A stretch of 48,901 bases of DNA from Clostridiales bacterium (GCA_031269465.1 JAISZB010000371.1:1-48901), one strand, 5' to 3'. Shown: positions 25,129 to 35,547, numbered from the stretch's first letter. Translations and numbers: made by a program. Notes: a model not told the origin generated them from the letters alone.

Positions 25129-27339
25129 ATGAATATCTATCAAAAAAACTTGGAATATGCGCTGGCATTTACGGACGCGTATCGAAGTGAAGCAGACAAG
25201 GCTTCGCGTGAAGCAAAATGCCTGGCCATGCAGATTCCCTATGTATTGCAGCCCATCGGGAAGGAGGATCTGGTCGTCGGTCTTATGAAACACGGGTACG
25301 TCGGCTTTTCCCCGCAGTGGGGCGGGACGTACACCTGGTATTTCCATGAGGAGGATGTGCGGCGGGCGTTGAATGCGCTCGAAGGGGAAGCGGATGCGGA
25401 ATATAGGGAGAAAGTAAATGAGATGTGCATTTTCTGGCAGGAGGAACAGACGCAGTCCAAAGTCAGGAAGCGGTATCATGAGAAATATCCTGAAAAAATC
25501 AACAGCCTGTTTTTCTACAATGTATGCCGCGTCGCGGGTCTGAATGTTGACCTGGGCTTGCTTCTGAGACTGGGTCTGGACGGCTTGAGGGAGAGGAACC
25601 GGCACTTCAGGAGCAGGAATGGGGATTCCGCATTTTATGACGCATTGGACACGGCGGTTGATTTGTTGTCCGGCGCGTGCATTCGCTATGCGGACGAGGC
25701 CGACGCGCTGTGCGGTGCGGCGCGCGGGACAAGAGCATCGGAGCTGCGGGAAATCTCCGGGAACCTTCGGCGGATTGCCACGCAGCCGCCCGGCAGCTTC
25801 AAAGAGGCTCTTCAGCTGCTGTGGATCTACGCCGTTTGCACAGATCTGATGAACTACGGCCGGATGGACAACTACCTAGGGGAGTTCTACGCGCGGGACA
25901 TCGATTCGGGCAGGCTGAGCGAGGACGAGGCGATTCGGTGGCTTTCCTCCCTGTATAGGAACATCATCAAAATCGGCAAAATCCATGACAGCCGGATCAT
26001 CATCGGCGGCGAGGGCAGGCGGAACACGGAAGCGGCCGACCGGCTGGCGCTGACGCTGATTCAGGTATCCCGTCAGGTCGCGGACGTCGTGCCACAGCTG
26101 ACGCTGCGCTATTATAAAGGCATGGATGAGCGGCTTCTGCGGGAAACCATGCGCAACATTGCAGGCGGCGCCGTGTACCCGATCGTCTACAGCGACGAGG
26201 CAACCTTGCCCGCCATTGAACACATGTACCGGGTCGGCCGGGATATGGCGTGCAACTGGGTTCCCTTCGGCTGCGGCGAATATGTGATGGAAGGGTACGG
26301 AGTCGCAACTCCGAACTCGATTATCACCCTGCCTCTCGGACTGGATCTGGTTCTTCATGGGGGCGTGGATTCCTTTTACAACGTCCAGGTATTCGAGGAT
26401 ATGGAGGATCCGGTCGACTTTGAAACGTTCGAGGATTTGTTTGCCGCATACGACCGCCTGATGCGGTATGCCTGCGAGCGTATGGCATATCATGACGAGC
26501 TCAACTATAAGATTGCTGGAGAAGAGGCCTGCTATCTGCTCGCCAGCCTGCTCCTGCACGACAGCGTGGAAAGGGGCGTGGGGATGTTCAACGGCGGCGT
26601 GCGGTTTCTGGCATCCACCAGCGAGGTATTCGGCCTGATCACCTGCGCGGACAGCCTGACGGCGATCAAGAAATATGTGTACGACGATAAGCTTTTCACG
26701 TTAAAAGAGCTGATTGCCATGCTGGACGCAAATTTCAAAGGGTTTACGCGGGAGCGCAACCTGTTGCTGAACGCCCCGAAATATGGGAATGACGACGACG
26801 AGGCTGACGCGATGGCCGTACGGGTGTTTACGCACATCGCCGGCACGCATGAAAGCGCCGCGGCGGACGGCGGGCTGTACCTGTACAAGATGTGCAGCGT
26901 GAACAATTCCGGCTCGACGGAGTTCGGCTTGCATACGGCGGCCACTCCCTGCGGCAGGCTGCGGGGAACCGCGCTGTCGAACGGCAACAGCCCGTCCATC
27001 GGCGCAGACAAGCACGGCCTGACGGCCGCACTGAATTCCATGGCCAAAATGGATAACCGCCGGCATGTGGGCGTCGTACATAACCTCCGGTTTAATCGCG
27101 ACCTGCTGGTTCATAACCAGGAGAAGATTTTGCAGACCTTAGAAACTTTTTTCGACAACAACGGCTCACAGGCCAACCTGTCCGCCGTCGGAAAGGACGA
27201 TCTGGAGCAGGCCCTTCTCCGCCCGGAGCTCTACAAAAATCTGATTGTGCGCATCGGGGGATTCAGCGCCCGCTTTGTCGAGCTGAACCCGGCCCTTCAA
27301 AAGGAGCTGGTCGAGCGCACGACCTACGAGGCGGGTTGA
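25129..27339 (+). CDS. Glycyl radical enzyme, probable dehydratase/eliminase
   Basis: A 736-residue oxygen-sensitive radical enzyme of the pyruvate formate-lyase superfamily. The glycyl radical loop RIGGFSARF lies near the C-terminus with the radical at Gly711, 25 residues from the end. The active-site thiyl Cys is Cys382 in PFGCGEY. The Cys-x-Glu arrangement (Glu384) is that of the diol-dehydratase-like and C-N lyase members (glycerol dehydratase, CutC) rather than of PFL, which has two adjacent Cys. TGGGGAG (25114-25120) precedes the ATG. Its activase starts 1 nt after the stop, and sugar-transport and glycosidase genes follow. This suggests elimination of water from a sugar-derived polyol or deoxysugar. 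The substrate is unknown. Confidence 0.88.
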   Translation: MNIYQKNLEYALAFTDAYRSEADKASREAKCLAMQIPYVLQPIGKEDLVVGLMKHGYVGFSPQWGGTYTWYFHEEDVRRALNALEGEADAEYREKVNEMCIFWQEEQTQSKVRKRYHEKYPEKINSLFFYNVCRVAGLNVDLGLLLRLGLDGLRERNRHFRSRNGDSAFYDALDTAVDLLSGACIRYADEADALCGAARGTRASELREISGNLRRIATQPPGSFKEALQLLWIYAVCTDLMNYGRMDNYLGEFYARDIDSGRLSEDEAIRWLSSLYRNIIKIGKIHDSRIIIGGEGRRNTEAADRLALTLIQVSRQVADVVPQLTLRYYKGMDERLLRETMRNIAGGAVYPIVYSDEATLPAIEHMYRVGRDMACNWVPFGCGEYVMEGYGVATPNSIITLPLGLDLVLHGGVDSFYNVQVFEDMEDPVDFETFEDLFAAYDRLMRYACERMAYHDELNYKIAGEEACYLLASLLLHDSVERGVGMFNGGVRFLASTSEVFGLITCADSLTAIKKYVYDDKLFTLKELIAMLDANFKGFTRERNLLLNAPKYGNDDDEADAMAVRVFTHIAGTHESAAADGGLYLYKMCSVNNSGSTEFGLHTAATPCGRLRGTALSNGNSPSIGADKHGLTAALNSMAKMDNRRHVGVVHNLRFNRDLLVHNQEKILQTLETFFDNNGSQANLSAVGKDDLEQALLRPELYKNLIVRIGGFSARFVELNPALQKELVERTTYEAG

Positions 27340-27340
27340 T

Positions 27341-28255
27341 ATGGAACCGGCAGAGACAGGCATTGTTTTCAATATCCAGCGGTTCTCCCTTCACGACGGC
27401 CCGGGCATCCGGACGACAATCTTCCTGAAAGGGTGCAATGTGCGGTGCGTCTGGTGCCATAATCCCGAGTCGTTCGTGAAGGAACCGCAATTGTCTGTGA
27501 ACATGAATAAATGCATTTCCTGCGGGGCATGCGCGAGGGCATGCCCCTTTCAGGTCCACACAATAACAGAAGAGGGGGAACATCAGATCCATTGGGAGAA
27601 TTGCCGTGCATGCGGTGAATGCGCGCTTTTCTGTCCCTGCGGGATTCTCTCGATCATCGGAAAAGAGTATACGTCGGAGGAGCTTATCCGTATTGCAGCG
27701 AGGGACGCGGCCTATTACAAATCCGGCGGCGGCGTGACTTTTTCCGGAGGCGAGCCGACCTGTCAGCCCGGCTTCCTGCTTTCGCTGCTTATGCGCGCCA
27801 AAGACGAGCGGCTTCATGTTTGCCTGGATACGAACGGGCTTTACGCCCCATCTTTACTGGCAAAATTCGATCCCTATGTCGACGCTTACCTTCTGGACTA
27901 TAAAATTTCCGACGCGGGATCGCACAGAAAATATGTCGGGGTTCCCTTCGGGCAGATCGAGCGGACCCTGCGAACCATCGACGATATGGGCGGCATAATC
28001 TGTCTCCGATGCCCTATCATCCCCGGAATAAACGATACGGATGCTCATTTTGACTCCATCAGAAGACTTCGGGCGCTTTACCCGGCCATAAAGGAAATTG
28101 AGCTGATGCCCTATCACTGGGCGGGGGTGTCAAAATGGGAAAACATCGGGCTGCGCTATATGCTAAACGACACGCAGGCTCCTGACAGCGGCACAATTGA
28201 GGACTGGAACAGGAAATTGGGGCTGCAAAACGAAACTATTTTTAAGAGGGGGTGA
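27341..28255 (+). CDS. Glycyl radical enzyme activase (radical SAM)
   Basis: A 304-residue radical SAM protein that installs the radical on the enzyme encoded 1 nt upstream. The SAM cluster motif is CNVRCVWC (CX3CX2C, near residues 32-39) after the typical HDGPGIRTTIFLKG. A ferredoxin-like insert with CISCGACARACP and CRACGECALFCP (about 58-100) should hold two extra 4Fe-4S clusters, as in activases of the dehydratase type. TFSGGEPT is the glycine-rich SAM motif and DTNGLY follows. The length is normal. The last codons overlap the ribosome site of the permease gene. Confidence 0.93.
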   Translation: MEPAETGIVFNIQRFSLHDGPGIRTTIFLKGCNVRCVWCHNPESFVKEPQLSVNMNKCISCGACARACPFQVHTITEEGEHQIHWENCRACGECALFCPCGILSIIGKEYTSEELIRIAARDAAYYKSGGGVTFSGGEPTCQPGFLLSLLMRAKDERLHVCLDTNGLYAPSLLAKFDPYVDAYLLDYKISDAGSHRKYVGVPFGQIERTLRTIDDMGGIICLRCPIIPGINDTDAHFDSIRRLRALYPAIKEIELMPYHWAGVSKWENIGLRYMLNDTQAPDSGTIEDWNRKLGLQNETIFKRG

Positions 28256-28260
28256 ATTTC

Positions 28261-29235
28261 ATGGTTGATTCCGTCTTCGTCAGAGGAAAACCAAGTAAGG
28301 AAGAAAAGGCCCTGATGAAGCAGTTCAAACGAAAAAAGCTGATAAAAGAGATCCGGCGCTACCGATCCCTTTATCCCATAATGATTTTTGGAGTCGTCTT
28401 TTTTATCATCTTCGCCTACATGCCCATGTACGGGATACAGCTTGCTTTCAAAGACTATACGTTCGGGCGGGGTGTCAGCGGCAGCCCGTGGGCGGGGCTC
28501 GCGCATTTTCAAAGGTTGTTTGCGAGGCAGGAATTCTGGTCGGCGTTCCTCAACACGTTTATTATCTCCATGATTAAGCTGCTGGGATTTCCCGCACCCA
28601 TTATTCTCGCGATTCTTCTGAATGAAATCACCTCCAGACGCTATACAAAATCCATGCAGGTCATATACACCCTGCCGCATTTCCTTTCCTGGATCACCAT
28701 CGGCGGAATCATGAAGCGGCTTCTGAGCTCGTCGGGCACGATCAACAGCCTGCTCGCATCCCTTGGAAATTCGCCCGTCGCGTTTTTATCCAACGGAGAT
28801 ATTTTCAGGTTCCTGCTGCTGTTTACGGACATGTGGAAGGAGTCCGGATGGAGCTGCATCATTTATATGGCGGCGATTGCCGGCATCGACCCGACGCTCT
28901 ACGAATCCGCCACCCTGGACGGGGCCAACCGGCTCCAAAGGGCGTGGAATATAACGATCCCCAGCATCCGCACAACGATCTCCGTGCTGTTTATCCTCGC
29001 GATCGGGGGCATTATGGGCGGTAACTTCGATCAGATATTCAACTTGTACAATCCGACTGTCTACTCCAAAGCGGATATCATCCCCACGTACATTTACCGC
29101 ATCACATTCGAGCAGGCGCCAAACTATGGATTCAGCACGGCGGTCGGGTTATTCCAGGGGGTCATCAACGCCGCCATGCTCTTCGGCGCGAACTTCATCG
29201 TCGGGAAAATGGACTCCGACGCCAAAATGATCTGA
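28261..29235 (+). CDS. Sugar ABC transporter permease, LplB/CUT1 type
   Basis: A permease of about 324 residues with six predicted helices. The first follows a basic start (KRKKLIKEIRRYRSLYP, then IMIFGVVFFIIFAYMPMYGIQ). The EAA loop that docks the ATPase is YESATLDGANRLQRAWNI. The pattern MYGIQLAFKDY is typical of the LplB/YtcP-type transporters for oligosaccharides. The ATG at 28261 is preferred because AGAGGGGGTG ends 6 nt before it; a GTG at 28252 would lie inside that site. No ATPase gene is present, so it must use a shared MsmX-like ATPase encoded elsewhere. Confidence 0.93.
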   Translation: MVDSVFVRGKPSKEEKALMKQFKRKKLIKEIRRYRSLYPIMIFGVVFFIIFAYMPMYGIQLAFKDYTFGRGVSGSPWAGLAHFQRLFARQEFWSAFLNTFIISMIKLLGFPAPIILAILLNEITSRRYTKSMQVIYTLPHFLSWITIGGIMKRLLSSSGTINSLLASLGNSPVAFLSNGDIFRFLLLFTDMWKESGWSCIIYMAAIAGIDPTLYESATLDGANRLQRAWNITIPSIRTTISVLFILAIGGIMGGNFDQIFNLYNPTVYSKADIIPTYIYRITFEQAPNYGFSTAVGLFQGVINAAMLFGANFIVGKMDSDAKMI

Positions 29236-29250
29236 TAGAGGAGGAGAAAT

Positions 29251-30135
29251 ATGAGCGCCAAGCGAACAAAAGCAAACAAGCGCAAAGCCGACGTGCCGCA
29301 GATTATAATAATAGCCATGTTGGGGATATGGGCGCTGGTCATTTTTTACCCCTTTTACAACGCGCTTCTAACCTCTATCGTGCCCTTCCATGTGGCGGTG
29401 AACCATCCTTTTATGCTCTATCCGCCGGAGCTGGATTTCTCGTCCTATTACTTTATTTTTAACTGGCCGAACATGATCTACGGATTGCGCACAACCCTGT
29501 TTATTGTGGTTATCGGCGTCATGTACGGCATGTTTCTGACCGTCACCATGGCCTACGTGCTGTCCACGCGCATTCCAGGACGCCGGATCGTCAACGGGTT
29601 CATCGTGTTTACGATGTTTTTCAGCGGCGGGCTCATCCCCACTTACCTGCTGATGAGGGATTTGAGGTTGGTGAACAGCTATTTGTCCATGATCCTGCCG
29701 TTTGGAGTCAACATCATGTACATGATGATCATGCGCTCCTATTTCTCCACGATTTCACCGGAATACGCGGAATCGGCGCGTATCGACGGGGCGGGGGAGT
29801 TCACGATTTTGAGGAAGATCTACCTTCCCCTTTCGACCCCCATGCTGGCGACCATCGGCCTGTTTATCGGCGTCGACCGGTGGAACGAGTGGTACAACGG
29901 GATGCTGTACATCACGGACTCCCAAAAACGGCCTCTCCAGCTTCTGGTACGCAACATCATCAGCTCGACCCAGATCGTCACGGACAACATACCGACGGCC
30001 CTGCGCCCGGCCGTTTACAACGATGGAATCCAGATGGCCGCCGTCATGGTGGCGATCCTCCCGGTCGCTCTGGTGTTCCCGTTCCTTCAGAAGTATTTTG
30101 TCAAAGGCATCTCCCTGGGAGGGGTAAAGATGTAG
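29251..30135 (+). CDS. Sugar ABC transporter permease, YtcP/LplC type
   Basis: A 294-residue second permease with six helices (first at about 20-45, IIIIAMLGIWALVIFYPFYNALLTS). The EAA motif is YAESARIDGAGEFTILRKIYLPL, here seen at about residues 171-193. VDRWNEWYNGMLY near 208 is characteristic of the YtcP group. GAGGAGG (29239-29245) precedes the ATG, 15 nt after the first permease. The two should form the membrane heterodimer for the binding protein encoded downstream. Confidence 0.93.
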   Translation: MSAKRTKANKRKADVPQIIIIAMLGIWALVIFYPFYNALLTSIVPFHVAVNHPFMLYPPELDFSSYYFIFNWPNMIYGLRTTLFIVVIGVMYGMFLTVTMAYVLSTRIPGRRIVNGFIVFTMFFSGGLIPTYLLMRDLRLVNSYLSMILPFGVNIMYMMIMRSYFSTISPEYAESARIDGAGEFTILRKIYLPLSTPMLATIGLFIGVDRWNEWYNGMLYITDSQKRPLQLLVRNIISSTQIVTDNIPTALRPAVYNDGIQMAAVMVAILPVALVFPFLQKYFVKGISLGGVKM

Positions 30136-30219
30136 GGGCGCTTCCCTTTATGGCTGAGAATTGTTTATCGTAGCTTATTTGACGCATCGGCGTCAGATAT
30201 ATAAAAAAGGAGGGTAAGT

Positions 30220-31821
30220 ATGAATCAGAAAAAAATTGTCCCTGTCCTGCTTTCGGTCGCTTTGGCTTTCAGCATCCTGTCCGGTTGCGGGTCGTCGGGA
30301 ACATCCTCCACCGGAAAATCGCCGGCGGGAGGGAGCTCCTCGGAGGGGAGCGGGTACGGCAAGCACCTCACCATCAAAGCAACAGCGATCGACGCTGAGG
30401 CCATCGGCACCAACGCAAAAGGCGACCCGGATACCCTGTACGAATGGTTCAAGGACAAGTACAACGTTTCCTTCGAGTATCAGAGCCTGACCTGGGCAAA
30501 TTACGTGGAACAGGTTCGCATCTGGATCAACGCGGGCACCGCGCCGGATATGATGATGCTGGACATTCAGGGACCCAATTACGCTGAATATCTGGACTGG
30601 GCGAAGGGCGGAGCCTTCAAGCCTATACCCTCCCTGGAGCCGTACCCGACGCTTTCCGCGCTACACGACCAATTCACGGACGGCAAGCAGATGGAGGTGG
30701 ACGGCCAGTTGTACGCATGGCCCGCCGTGCTGGACACTTCCCCCTATGATTTCACGCAGGTGACCGGATATATTTACCGCACGGACTGGGCGAAGGCCGC
30801 CGGTATGTACAACGAGGACGATATATACGACTGGGACGAATGGTGGGAACTGGTCGAGAAGGTCATCGAAATGAATCCCGGCAACGGCGGCGAGACGCAC
30901 GGCGTCGGGGTGAACCAGGCTTATATGTTCCCGTACAACATGATCCAGGGGATTTCCCCCAACGCGTTCGGGTTTGCGAAAACGGATGGCGGCTGGGTGT
31001 TCGCCCCGTCTCTGCCAGAGACTCGGGAAGCGCTTGCCTTCGTGAAGGACGCGTATGACAAAGGCCTGATTTATAAGGACATACCGATCGAGATTACCAA
31101 GGACAAATTCATGGCTGGCAAGGTATTCGCGGAGCTCACCAAAAATGTCGTTCTCCAGGCTTTTGCAAGCAACCAGCAGCTCTTTGAGGACGGAAACCCC
31201 GGACTGGACTATTTTGAAGTGTTTTCTATCGCCCACGTGCGTTTCCCCAACGGGAAACTGTCGGCGGAGCAGGCCAGCGACCACTGGTCGCAGACTGCGT
31301 TCAACGCCTCCACCGACGACGACAAAATCGCGCGCGTGATGGATATGCTCGAATACCTCTCCACGGACGAGGGCTATATCACCCGTAATGTGGGTATTCC
31401 GGAGGTCGACTGGAAATACGCGGCGGACGGTTCCATAGAATACTTGTGGACGGAAAAAGACGCTCTGGGCAACCTGGTCAACCCCCATGAAAGCGGAACT
31501 CTGAACTGGGTGCGCTTCGCAGGCGCCAACGACCTGTTCGCACTGAACAGCCCGCAATTCGAACAGCGTGTGCGCGATTTGATAACCGCCAGCTTCGAGC
31601 TGAATATAAGCGACGAAACGGTGGTCATCCCGCGCGAGACGGAGCTAGCCTACTATCAGGGCTCCGAATACCGGGACTTTAGCGCAAACCTGGATTGCAG
31701 GGGTAAGTTCATCGAACTTCTGGTACAGCCGGATTGCATGGCTCAATGGGACGCTTGGGTCGCTGAGCGGGCTGCGGAGGCACAGTCGGTTATCGAGATC
31801 CTGAATAGGGATCTTCCTTAA
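30220..31821 (+). CDS. Extracellular sugar-binding lipoprotein (LplA-like)
   Basis: A 533-residue solute-binding lipoprotein. The signal peptide VPVLLSVALAFSILSGC has its lipobox Cys at about residue 23, followed by a Ser/Gly-rich linker. The mature domain has the family-1 extracellular binding protein pattern, including TLYEWFKDKYNVSFEY, WINAGTAPDMMMLD and LYAWPAVLDT, with many aromatic residues suited to oligosaccharides. AAAGGAGGG (30206-30214) precedes the ATG. It is the third part of the import system. A large binding protein with LplB/YtcP permeases is typical of systems that take up plant-cell-wall oligosaccharides. Confidence 0.92.
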   Translation: MNQKKIVPVLLSVALAFSILSGCGSSGTSSTGKSPAGGSSSEGSGYGKHLTIKATAIDAEAIGTNAKGDPDTLYEWFKDKYNVSFEYQSLTWANYVEQVRIWINAGTAPDMMMLDIQGPNYAEYLDWAKGGAFKPIPSLEPYPTLSALHDQFTDGKQMEVDGQLYAWPAVLDTSPYDFTQVTGYIYRTDWAKAAGMYNEDDIYDWDEWWELVEKVIEMNPGNGGETHGVGVNQAYMFPYNMIQGISPNAFGFAKTDGGWVFAPSLPETREALAFVKDAYDKGLIYKDIPIEITKDKFMAGKVFAELTKNVVLQAFASNQQLFEDGNPGLDYFEVFSIAHVRFPNGKLSAEQASDHWSQTAFNASTDDDKIARVMDMLEYLSTDEGYITRNVGIPEVDWKYAADGSIEYLWTEKDALGNLVNPHESGTLNWVRFAGANDLFALNSPQFEQRVRDLITASFELNISDETVVIPRETELAYYQGSEYRDFSANLDCRGKFIELLVQPDCMAQWDAWVAERAAEAQSVIEILNRDLP

Positions 31822-32303
31822 GCAAAGAATACTTGACAGTAAAGTTCAATGTAATGATATGACATAATTGAGCATTAAACCAGCAGAGAATCAAAAAATA
31901 CGGGGCGAACCTGAATTTTTCCTAATATTCGAGGATTTTGCTGATGGGCGCGCTATCCCCTTGCGAGGGCGCACCGATATATTCCCCATATGAAATGAAA
32001 CTGTTATAATCCAGTTTTATCCTTTTGCGAAGCCAGGAAGCCATCGAAAAAGAGGTCAGGCTGCCTGCTTTTTCAATAGAAATCTATGAAATTGACTAAA
32101 TTAGGCCAATAAAACATTAAGTGGAAAATAAATTCCTGACTGTCAAGCAAATAATAAATTTTCCGAAAATAATATCGCCGGCATATGCAAAGCGTATATG
32201 CCGGCGATACTTCGGAAGAAGGCTGTCGTGCCGATTGAGCCAGCCCACGGCACGCTCAGCCCAGCATCGGAAGCATGTTACGCATACGGATGTGCCTTAA
32301 TGC
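31822..32303. other. Gap with two hairpins, no gene
   Basis: A stem GAAAAAG...CTTTTTC occurs near 32047-32079. A strong stem ATCGCCGGCATAT...ATATGCCGGCGAT lies at 32172-32207 and probably ends the transport operon transcript or protects it. The rest is AT-rich and empty. Confidence 0.5.
32172..32207 (+). terminator. Strong hairpin after the transport genes
   Basis: Perfect 13-bp arms ATCGCCGGCATAT and ATATGCCGGCGAT with a 10-nt loop. It has no long T-run, so it may be a processing or stability element rather than a complete terminator. Confidence 0.6.
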
Positions 32304-33600
32304 GTGAACGGCGTGGAATTCTTCGCCATGGGGGCTGACTACATCCCAGAGGACAACCTGCTTTCCCGCGTAACGCCGCAGCGCACCCTCGATCTGCTGG
32401 AACAGTGCGTCGCCCCCAATTTCAACACAGTCCGGGTCTGGGGCGGCGGCTATTACCCCGACGACTGGTTCTACGACATTTGCGATGAACTGGGCCTTGT
32501 GGTTTGGCAGGACTTTATGTTCGCCTGCGCCAACTATCGCCTACCCCGGGATTTTTAAGAAAATATCCGGGCGGAATTTGCGGATAACATCCGCCGCCTG
32601 CGCCATCACGCCAGCCTTGGCTTATGGTGCGGCAACAACGAGATGGAAATGTTCCAGGCGATAGGCGAGTACGAAGGTACGCCCAGAACCCGCAGCGATT
32701 ACATCCGCATGTTTGAACATATCCTACCCGAGGTGTTGCGAACGGAAGACCCCGACACCTTCTACTGGCCGGCCTCCCCGACCGCGGCGACGTGCATTAT
32801 TGGGAGGTCTGACACGGCGGCAGGCCTTCGCCGTTTACCGGAAGTATTTCTTCCGGTACGCCAGTGAGTTTGGATTCCAGTCTTTTCTCGGACTCAAAAC
32901 GGTTGAAATCTTTACCCTGCCCGAGGATCGCAACATCTTCTCGCGTGTAATGGAGATGCATCAACGCAACGACGGCGCCAACGGGAAGATCATAAACTAC
33001 CACCTGAGCCAGACCTTCCTCTGTCCCGGCAGCTTCGACACGCTGCTGTACGCGTCGCAGCTATTGCAGGCCGAGGAGATCCGATGCGGCGTGGAGCACT
33101 GGCGGAGCAACTGCGGCCGTTGCATAGGCGCGGTCTACTGGCAGCTCAACGATATCTGGCCAGCGGCCAGCTGGGCCAGCATCGATTATTACGGGCGCTG
33201 GAAGGCCCTGCACTGCTATGCAAAACTCTTCTTTGCGCCTGTGATGATTTCCTGTTGCGAGACCGGCGAAACCACCGACCGCGTTTCGGTGCAGCTCGTA
33301 AGCAAAGTGGTTGTCAAGAAAATCGGTTCGGTGAAAATCCAGATGTCAAGCCAGAGGCTGGATAAGGCGGGAACACAAACCGCCATATCGCCGGTCTGCG
33401 GCACATCGGATGCCGCGTTGCGCAGGAACCACCGAACCGTTGCCCGTATCTCAGACCTGGTTTCGTTTGCCACATTGAGGCGCGCTTTGGTCTCAATGCA
33501 GGAAGGCTCCAGGAGCTGGCGCTCACCGATAATTTCTTCGAAATGAAAAAGGAAGCGTCACAGTCGGCATTATCCATGGAGAGCCGGATCGGATCCGGTT
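32304..33600 (+). pseudogene. Decayed GH2 beta-mannosidase
   Basis: The TIM-barrel part of a GH2 beta-mannosidase is clear: NGVEFFAMGADYIPED, then NFNTVRVWGGGYYPDDWFYDICDELGLVVWQDFMFAC, then SLGLWCGNNEMEMF, which includes the acid/base Glu. There is an in-frame stop near 32556, a frameshift with a deletion near 32780 (the stretch between SPT and GDVHYWEV), and continued similarity in another frame (AVYRKYFFRYASEFGFQSF, GAVYWQLNDIWPAASW) to about 33300, then further breaks. The N-terminal sandwich domains (about 300 residues) are missing; a stop codon stands just before the first matching residue. The gene cannot make an active enzyme. Confidence 0.88.
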
Positions 33601-33816
33601 GCGCAGCGTATACGATATACGCTGAACGGACGGCGAGCAAAGTGTCTTTCGCGAACAGCGCGCGGGGAATCCCCGCCTGCTCCACCCGGAAGTATCCGGA
33701 GTATGTGGCAGATCCAGTCCGGGCGCGCCGCCGGCCAGTTCTCGCCGTTGCGCGCGGATCCGTTTGATTTCCGCGTCATCCGGGCGCCATATTGAGGAGT
33801 TGAGGAGGCATCATTA

Positions 33817-35547
33817 ATGATTGAATACTGCGACGTTTTCCACAGGCTCGAGTTGCACTTCAAAAGCGCCGGAACTTATCGTCACCCATTTATCGAGGTG
33901 ACGGCGCTCGCCGAATTTCACGGCCCCGACGGCGCTCATATCACGCAAAGCGCCTTTTTCGACGGCGACGACACTTGGACCGTTCGTTTCGTGCCGCATG
34001 CGGCGGGCTTGTGGCATTATCGGATGAGCTCCTTCCCCGAGGACGGAGGACTTTGCGCTTCGGGCGACATTTTGGTGGAGGAATGCGACGCCTTCGGCAA
34101 GCAGGGCTTCCTGCGGGCTTTCCCCGGAGAGGGCTGGGGGTTGCGGTTTGACGGCGGGGAGGATCTTCTGGTCATCGGGGACACGATGTACAACCTGTTC
34201 GGAGCTGCGTACTGCGGCGTGGACGTGCGGAAAATCCTCGACAAGCGCAAGGCGCAGGGGCACAACCTGATCCGGGTCAAGTTCAATCCGACGCCATTCC
34301 AGTTTGGCTTCAAGACCGCTCCGTGGTACAACCGGCCGGCCTATCCGTGGGCGGGCACGCCGGAAATGCCGGACTACGCAGCCTTCAATCTGGAGTATTT
34401 CCGGGCGGTCGACATCGTTTTGGAACTGTGCGAGGAGTTCGGGATCGGCGTCGAGCTGATCGTCATGCCCTTCAGCTACGAGCTGCCGATGACCGATCGC
34501 GTTCATTTTCTGCCCGAGCATCAGGAGCTGTATGTCCGCTACATCGTTTCGCGCTGCGCGGCGTACAAAAGTCTGTACTTCTGGGATGTTGCGAACGAGT
34601 ACAACCAATATGCGCTGGGGCTGATCGATTTCTTCAACGGGCCGCTTGAGGAGCTGGTCTGCGCGAGGTACGCCGAACGAATCGCCGGGCTCATCCGCCG
34701 CGACGACGCCTACCGCCATCCAGTGGGCGTCCACGATACGGCGTCGGGCTCCGCCGCCGTTAAACCGCTCAAGGAGCGGTTTAACCCCCGCTCGGGGATC
34801 GACGTGCTGTTCTTCCAGTCGTGGGGCAGCCTGAGCGACCGGCGAGGAAAGGCTTTCTGCTCAGGACTCGATCAGGCCATCCGCACGCACGTGTGGTCCG
34901 ACCGATACGTCGGTATCCTCGCGGAATACGGATATGAGCACAAGGCAGACCTTGCGTCCTGGCCGGACTTCGCGAAGGGACTCGGGCCAGCGCACACCCG
35001 GAGGGGCGCGTGGCGCGCGCTGATGAGCGGCGTACACGTCCTGTGCGGGTACGAGAACACCTCGGTCACAGTGCTCGAGGCGGAGAATGATGTGCCCGGT
35101 GTGAAATACATCCGCCACATGAGGGATTTCTTCAATTCGGTCGTGGATTTTTCGGCGTACCGCCCCAACGACGGCCTTGCGCTCGACAAGCTCGAGCAGG
35201 AGAAGCCGGAGGACGAACGGACGCTCTGCCTCGCCGACGCTGACGCGTCCTCCGTGGTCGCCTACCTGCCTGCGGGAGGCAGGGTGGGAATGCGCTACGC
35301 GCGTGAGGCGATCCCCGACGCGTTCTGGTTTGACCCGATAAGCGGCGCACTTGCGAAAGCCGAAGCGTCCGGACGCACGGACGACTGCATCCTCTTCGCG
35401 GCGCCACCGGGAACAGACGAGGACGGGTACGGCAAGGACTGGACGTTGCTACTGAATAAAGGCCTAGCTCCCGGAGCCGATGGGCGCGGCGTTGAACGGA
35501 TATCAAAGCCTATAGAAACAGGGGATGAGCTTTGCAAAGAGAAATAA
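33817..35547 (+). CDS. DUF5060/DUF4038 apiosidase-like glycoside hydrolase
   Basis: A 576-residue enzyme. Residues 1-80 are a DUF5060 sandwich (FHRLELHFKS...DGDDTWTVRFVPHAAGLWHYR). Residues 95-440 form a TIM barrel of the DUF4038 type (LVIGDTMYNLFGA, VRVKFNP-like IRVKFNPTP, and YFWDVANEYNQY with Glu261 as a catalytic candidate). Residues 465-560 match the short C-terminal beta domain seen in such enzymes (AYLPAGGRVGMRYA, FWFDPISGAL). It lacks a signal peptide, so it should act inside the cell on imported sugar. GAGGAGG precedes the ATG. It overlaps the GH36 start by 16 nt. Relatives include GH140 apiosidases, but the substrate here is not known. Confidence 0.8.
   Translation: MIEYCDVFHRLELHFKSAGTYRHPFIEVTALAEFHGPDGAHITQSAFFDGDDTWTVRFVPHAAGLWHYRMSSFPEDGGLCASGDILVEECDAFGKQGFLRAFPGEGWGLRFDGGEDLLVIGDTMYNLFGAAYCGVDVRKILDKRKAQGHNLIRVKFNPTPFQFGFKTAPWYNRPAYPWAGTPEMPDYAAFNLEYFRAVDIVLELCEEFGIGVELIVMPFSYELPMTDRVHFLPEHQELYVRYIVSRCAAYKSLYFWDVANEYNQYALGLIDFFNGPLEELVCARYAERIAGLIRRDDAYRHPVGVHDTASGSAAVKPLKERFNPRSGIDVLFFQSWGSLSDRRGKAFCSGLDQAIRTHVWSDRYVGILAEYGYEHKADLASWPDFAKGLGPAHTRRGAWRALMSGVHVLCGYENTSVTVLEAENDVPGVKYIRHMRDFFNSVVDFSAYRPNDGLALDKLEQEKPEDERTLCLADADASSVVAYLPAGGRVGMRYAREAIPDAFWFDPISGALAKAEASGRTDDCILFAAPPGTDEDGYGKDWTLLLNKGLAPGADGRGVERISKPIETGDELCKEK

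Noticed and set aside
30661..31557. A 298-codon frame antisense to the sugar-binding protein
   Set aside because: Shadow of a GC-rich gene; no motif, start signal or neighbour supports it.
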